Shown: in pieces, positions 6,984-10,477 of the stretch | Layout: each line of letters begins with the position of its first letter | Position numbering within the stretch: the stretch's first letter is position 1 | NCBI GenBank assembly: GCA_019751575.1 | Contig: JAIENF010000460.1 | Coordinates: 1-10,477, forward strand | From: Burkholderiales bacterium | GTDB taxonomy: Bacteria; Pseudomonadota; Gammaproteobacteria; Burkholderiales; CAIKXV01 | Direction: 5' to 3' | DNA length: 10,477 nt | Translations under genes and position numbers: made by a program | Notes under the pieces: model-generated | Seen by the model: only the letters and a program-made list of their open reading frames with translations | The model's database searches: none | What the model was told of the DNA's origin: nothing

Positions 6984-8174
6984 ATGGCAGGCCCGATGCA
7001 GCAATCTCTCTACCCCCGGTTCTCCGATGCCGAGTTCGCGCGCCGGCATGCGCGTGCGCGCGGCCTGATGGCAGCGGAAGGGCTGGCCGCGCTGGTGGTC
7101 TACGGCCACTCGGGCATGTCGCGCCACATGCAGGCCGACGTGCTCTGGCTGTCGGGCTTCTTCGGCAACCGCAACAACTACGTGGCCATGGTCGATGGCG
7201 GCGCACCGGTGCTGTTTGCCCAGTCGCACAACCATGTGCCCAATGCGCGCGAAATGGCATCGATCGAGACGCGCTGGGGTGGTGCCGATTCCGCGGCCAC
7301 GATCGCGCGCTTCCTGCTCGATTCCGGCGTCGCGGGCAACGGCGGCGGCGTGCTCGGCTGGGTCGGCGACGTGCCGGCGGCCGACTGGCTCACCTGGCAG
7401 AAGCTGTTGCCCGGCTGGACCTTCCGCGAGGTGACGCCGAAGTTCCGAAACCTGCGCCAGGTCAAGGGCGATGAAGAGATCGAATGGCTGCGCCGGGGTG
7501 CGCAGCTGACCGACCGCGCGCTGGAAGCGCTGATCGCCGGTGCGCACGAGGGGCTGCGCGAGGCGGAGCTCGGCGCAATCGTCGAGTCGGCCGGCTTCGC
7601 CGCTGGCGGACTGCCCCACCTGTGCTACCTGTCCTCGGGCGGGCAGGATGAAGCCTCTGCCTGCGTGCCCCGGCAGAACCTCACCCAGCGCGTGCTGCGC
7701 CGGGGCGACGTGGTGAACAACGAGATCAGCATCAGCCACTGGGGCTATTCCGGCCAGATACAGCGGCCGATCTTCATCGGCGAGGCGCCCGGCGCGCGCT
7801 ACGCGTCGCTGTGCGAGGTCGCGCTCGAGTCGTACCAGCGCGGGCTGGAGGTACTGCGTGCCGGCGCGACCAGCGACGACGTGCTCGACGCCGCCGAAGT
7901 GATCCACGCTCGAGGCTACACCATCAACGATTCCTTCCTGCACGGCTTCGGCGTGGGCCTGCTGCCGCCCAACCTCGGCACGCGGCGCACCGCGAAGGGC
8001 CGTTCGATCGCACCTTTCGTGTTCGAGAAGAACATGTGCATGGTGCTGCAGCCGAACATCGTCACCGAAGACGAGCGCGCCGGCGTGCAGCTCGGCAACC
8101 TCGTGCGCATCACCGAGACCGGCGTCGAGAACCTGCACGGCGTGCCGCTCCGGTACTTCGTCACCTCCCGTTGA
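6984..8174 (+). CDS. M24-family (creatinase/aminopeptidase P fold) protein without metal ligands
   Basis: A 396-residue two-domain protein with an N-terminal creatinase-type domain (about 10-155) and a C-terminal pita-bread domain (about 160-390). It is recognised by KGDEEIEWLRRGAQLTDRAL, RGDVVNNEISISHWGYSGQIQR and GVQLGNLVRITETGVENL. Metal-dependent M24 peptidases carry Asp, Asp, His, Glu and Glu ligands. Aligned by eye with E. coli PepP, those positions are E247, Q258, F322 (HGFGVGLLPPN), Q356 (MVLQPNIV) and G371 here. None is kept as in the family, so a dinuclear metallopeptidase is unlikely. Creatinase itself works without metal and hydrolyses a C-N bond, so a metal-free hydrolase acting on a non-peptide substrate is the better guess. 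H320 and several acidic residues remain as possible catalysts. GTG 6978, overlapping the reductase stop, is an alternative start two codons upstream. Confidence 0.82.
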   Translation: MAGPMQQSLYPRFSDAEFARRHARARGLMAAEGLAALVVYGHSGMSRHMQADVLWLSGFFGNRNNYVAMVDGGAPVLFAQSHNHVPNAREMASIETRWGGADSAATIARFLLDSGVAGNGGGVLGWVGDVPAADWLTWQKLLPGWTFREVTPKFRNLRQVKGDEEIEWLRRGAQLTDRALEALIAGAHEGLREAELGAIVESAGFAAGGLPHLCYLSSGGQDEASACVPRQNLTQRVLRRGDVVNNEISISHWGYSGQIQRPIFIGEAPGARYASLCEVALESYQRGLEVLRAGATSDDVLDAAEVIHARGYTINDSFLHGFGVGLLPPNLGTRRTAKGRSIAPFVFEKNMCMVLQPNIVTEDERAGVQLGNLVRITETGVENLHGVPLRYFVTSR

Positions 8175-8187
8175 AGGACACGAACCG

Positions 8188-9201
8188 ATGAGCCCCTTCC
8201 GTCCCGGCCGGCGCACCTTCGCGCTGCGTACCGCAGCCCTGCCGCTCGCAATGTCCGGGCCGCTCGCGGCCCTCGCTTCGACGGCCTCCGCGCAGCAGCC
8301 GGAGGCGGCCTGGCCGGTGCGGCCGGTGCGCATGATCACCGGTTCGGTCGGTGGCACCTCGGACATCATCGCGCGCTTCACTGCGCACCGCCTGTCCGAG
8401 CGCTGGAAGCAGCAGGTGCTGGTCGACAACCGCGCAGGGCTGGGCGGCATCATCGGGTCGCAGATCGGCGCCAAGGCCGCGCCCGACGGCTACACGCTGA
8501 TCGTCGGACAGATCGGCACGCACGCCAGCGCGAACGTGCTGTACAAGAACCTCGGCTACGACCAGCTGCGCGATTTCGTGCCGATCTCGCTGATGTCGAA
8601 CTCGGCGATCGCGCTGGTGGTCCATCCGTCGGTGCCGGTGAACAACCTGAAGGAATTCATCGCGTTCGCCCGTGCGAAGCCGGGGATGACCTATGCATCG
8701 GCCGGCGGTGCGACCAGCAGCCAGCTGTCGGGCGAACTGTTCAACCTGGTCGCCGGCACGAAGCTGCTGCATGTGCCGTACAAGGGCTCGGGCTTCGCGC
8801 TGCCGGCGGTGATGTCGGGGGAGACCCAGTCGGCCTTCCTGGCATCGTCGACCGTCGCGACCCAGGTGCGCGGCGGCAAGCTGCGCGCGATCGCCGTGCT
8901 GTCGAAGGAGCGATTCCCCGGCACGCCCGACATCCCGAGCACGACCGAGCAGGGCGTGCCCGGCCTCGAAGCGAATGTCTGGTTCGGCCTGTTCGCGCCG
9001 GCCGGCATGAGCCGCGCGCTGGTGACGCGCATCAACCGCGACGTGGTCGGCGTGCTCGGCACGCCCGAGGCACGCGAGGCGCTGCTGGCTGCAGGTGCCG
9101 AGCCGACGCCGACCACGCCTGAAGCGTTCGCAGCATTCCAGAAGTCCGAGATCGCCAAGTGGACAAGGGTGATCCGGGAAGCTGGCATCAAGGTCGAATG
9201 A
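8188..9201 (+). CDS. Bug/TctC-family periplasmic solute-binding protein (Bug 4), possible Tat signal
   Basis: A 337-residue TTT-family receptor. The N-terminus has a twin-arginine-like motif, RRTFALR (8-14), then a moderately hydrophobic stretch and the cleavage site ASA (33-35) before QQPEAAWPVRPVR, so export through Tat is possible. Landmarks are MITGSVGGTSD (49-59, the same shortened pocket loop as Bug 3), VLVDNRAGLGG, AAPDGYTL, YASAGGATSSQLSGELF, HVPYKGSGFALPAVMSGE and NVWFGLFAPAG. The YK-x-x-GFAL motif and overall similarity make Bug 3 its nearest relative here, although the two are separated by the reductase and M24 genes. That arrangement suggests duplication followed by insertion or reordering. 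Shine-Dalgarno GAAGGA lies at 8173-8178, overlapping the M24 stop. The ligand is unknown. Confidence 0.9.
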   Translation: MSPFRPGRRTFALRTAALPLAMSGPLAALASTASAQQPEAAWPVRPVRMITGSVGGTSDIIARFTAHRLSERWKQQVLVDNRAGLGGIIGSQIGAKAAPDGYTLIVGQIGTHASANVLYKNLGYDQLRDFVPISLMSNSAIALVVHPSVPVNNLKEFIAFARAKPGMTYASAGGATSSQLSGELFNLVAGTKLLHVPYKGSGFALPAVMSGETQSAFLASSTVATQVRGGKLRAIAVLSKERFPGTPDIPSTTEQGVPGLEANVWFGLFAPAGMSRALVTRINRDVVGVLGTPEAREALLAAGAEPTPTTPEAFAAFQKSEIAKWTRVIREAGIKVE

Positions 9202-9211
9202 GGAGGACGGA

Positions 9212-10261
9212 ATGGATCTGATCGAACAGGGCAGTGCGTGCGCGGCCGCGCGCGGATGGGCACGGCGCTTCGCAGGGGTTGCATCGCTCGCAGCCGTCGG
9301 CGCGACCGTGGCCGTGGTCGCGGCGGCATTGCTGCCCGCGGCACCCGCCGTCGCGGCCGAGGTGAAGTACCCGGTGCGCCCGGTACGGCTGGTGGTGCCG
9401 TTCCCGCCGGGTGCCGCGAGCGACTTCCTGGGCCGCACCCTGGGCGCGCGCCTGTTCGAGACCTGGGGCCAGCAGGTGGTGGTCGACAACCGGCCGGGCG
9501 GCGGCGGCATCCTCGGTGGCCAACTGGTGGCCGCGGCCGCGCCGGACGGCTACACGATGGCGCTGATCGGAACGCCGCACCTGGCGGCACCGCTGCTCCA
9601 GCGCGAGCTGCCGTTCCGCCCGATCGAAGACTTCACCATGGTGATGCAGGTCGCCTCGCTCGCCAACATCCTGGTCGTCGCGCAGCAGCTGCCGGCGAAG
9701 ACGCTGCCGGAATTCCTCGCCCATGCGAAGTCGCGTCCCGGCCAGCTGAACATGGGCTCGGCCGGCATCGGCAGCGGTTCGCACATGGCCGGCGAATTCT
9801 TCCGCCAGGCGGCCGGCATCGACACCGTGCACGTGCCGTTCAAGCTGCTTTCGGATGCGTTGTCCGAGATGTTCGCCGGCCGCGTCCACTACTACGTGTT
9901 CCCGGTGGCCGCCATCGCGCCGGTGCTGCGCGAAGGACGGCTGCGCCCGATCGCCGTCACGTCCGGCAAGCGCGCGAGCGGCTTCCCCGATGTGCCGACG
10001 ATGGCCGAGTCCGGCTTGCCCGGTTTCGTGTACGACACCTGGTTCGGCATCATCGGGCCGGCGAAGCTGCCGGTGGCGATCGTCGACCGCTGGGTGGCCG
10101 ACCTCGGGAAGATCCTGCGCGAGCCGGACACCATCGAACGCATGCTCAAGAGCGGAAGCGACCCGGCGCCCAGCAACGCGGCCGAGTTCCTCGCGCTGAT
10201 GAAGGCCGAGTATCCGCGCTACGCAAAGCTCATCAAGCAGGCCAACCTGCGCAACGACTAG
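9212..10261 (+). CDS. Bug/TctC-family periplasmic solute-binding protein (Bug 5)
   Basis: A 349-residue TTT-family receptor. The export signal is unusually long: about 20 polar residues with arginines at 14, 18 and 19, then a hydrophobic core (about 21-45) and AVAA (46-49) before EVKYPVRPVR. No later in-frame ATG is available to shorten it. Landmarks are LVVPFPPGAASD (60-71, the classical Bug pocket loop), VVVDNRPGGGG, AAPDGYTM, MGSAGIGSGSHMAGEFF, HVPFKLLSDALSEMFAGRV and DTWFGIIGPAK. It is the most canonical of the five in its first loop. The HVPFK motif and the GRV segment resemble Bug 1. Shine-Dalgarno AGGAGG at 9201-9206 begins on the last base of the Bug 4 stop. The next gene starts 13 bases downstream, so it is clearly within the operon. 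Confidence 0.9.
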   Translation: MDLIEQGSACAAARGWARRFAGVASLAAVGATVAVVAAALLPAAPAVAAEVKYPVRPVRLVVPFPPGAASDFLGRTLGARLFETWGQQVVVDNRPGGGGILGGQLVAAAAPDGYTMALIGTPHLAAPLLQRELPFRPIEDFTMVMQVASLANILVVAQQLPAKTLPEFLAHAKSRPGQLNMGSAGIGSGSHMAGEFFRQAAGIDTVHVPFKLLSDALSEMFAGRVHYYVFPVAAIAPVLREGRLRPIAVTSGKRASGFPDVPTMAESGLPGFVYDTWFGIIGPAKLPVAIVDRWVADLGKILREPDTIERMLKSGSDPAPSNAAEFLALMKAEYPRYAKLIKQANLRND

Positions 10262-10274
10262 GAAGACGACGGCA

Positions 10275-10477
10275 ATGGCAAGAGACCCCCGCGTACAGTC
10301 CGCGATCGACCACTGGTCGCCGCGCTTCATCATCAACGGCGTGCCGTCGGCGGACTTCGCGGAAGTCACGGCCGCCTGCGAGACCTGGGACGACTGGTGC
10401 GCGGCGTGGGGCGAACGGGCGAAGGTGCACGAAGCGCTGGGTGAGCAGGCGCTGGCCGACGGCTACCGGCTGTCGGC
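10275..10477 (+). CDS. Second 2,6-dihydroxypseudooxynicotine hydrolase-like alpha/beta hydrolase (5' part, cut by window end)
   Basis: Only the first 67 codons are inside the window. They match the N-terminal cap domain of the hydrolase at 1298: from QSA onward about 33 of 60 residues are identical without gaps, including HW-x-PR, NG-x-P, the W-x-DWC-x-AW block and the VH...LGE...LA-x-G-x-RLS stretch. The gene is therefore a paralogue of the operon's first gene, divergent enough to suggest a different substrate or step rather than a fresh copy. The catalytic core lies beyond the edge, so activity cannot be judged. The Shine-Dalgarno TAGGAAG (10259-10265) overlaps the Bug 5 stop codon, and the ATG follows nine bases later. 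Confidence 0.85.
   Translation, partial: MARDPRVQSAIDHWSPRFIINGVPSADFAEVTAACETWDDWCAAWGERAKVHEALGEQALADGYRLS

Noticed and set aside
6984..8174. Calling the M24 gene an Xaa-Pro aminopeptidase (pepP-like)
   Set aside because: None of the five metal-ligand residues is conserved in the by-eye alignment.

Overview
The window is strongly GC-rich, and nearly every codon with a choice ends in G or C. Five genes for periplasmic solute-binding proteins of the Bug/TctC type stand in one block. That family is greatly expanded in Burkholderiales (Bordetella, Cupriavidus, Comamonadaceae and Alcaligenaceae types), so a betaproteobacterial chromosome is the likely source. This is an inference from gene content; no rRNA or other marker is present. 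I see no phage, transposon, integrase, CRISPR array, tRNA or rRNA.

Layout. Bases 2-316 hold the end of a small membrane protein (+ strand). It converges, with only 15 bases between, on a GntR-family regulator of the FCD subgroup (332-1012, - strand). A comparatively AT-rich divergent control region (1013-1297) follows. It carries two pairs of ATTGGTT/AACCAAT half-sites, a good promoter for the regulator with one pair of half-sites lying between its -35 and -10, and a possible promoter for the rightward genes. From 1298 to the right edge all genes run on the + strand with short gaps or overlaps, as one probable long operon: an alpha/beta hydrolase of the 2,6-dihydroxypseudooxynicotine hydrolase type, Bug 1, a RidA-family protein, Bug 2, Bug 3, an aldo/keto reductase, an M24 (creatinase/aminopeptidase P fold) protein, Bug 4, Bug 5, and the start of a second hydrolase paralogous to the first.

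How the genes may work together. The Bug proteins would bind small, probably carboxylated molecules in the periplasm. The cytoplasmic enzymes look like a catabolic set: C-C or ester hydrolases, a carbonyl reductase, a RidA-type protein and a creatinase-fold enzyme. The FCD regulator probably senses a small carboxylate and controls both itself and the operon. The enzyme mix suggests degradation of a nitrogen-containing organic acid or heterocycle, but the sequence does not identify the substrate. No membrane subunits of a tripartite tricarboxylate transporter (TctA/TctB) are present, so the Bug proteins either use a permease encoded elsewhere or serve as sensors.

Most notable points: the five Bug proteins have visibly different ligand-pocket loops; the block is bracketed by two paralogous hydrolases; the M24 protein has lost all five metal-ligand residues; the RidA protein lacks the catalytic arginine; and the regulator's transcript is predicted to be nearly leaderless.
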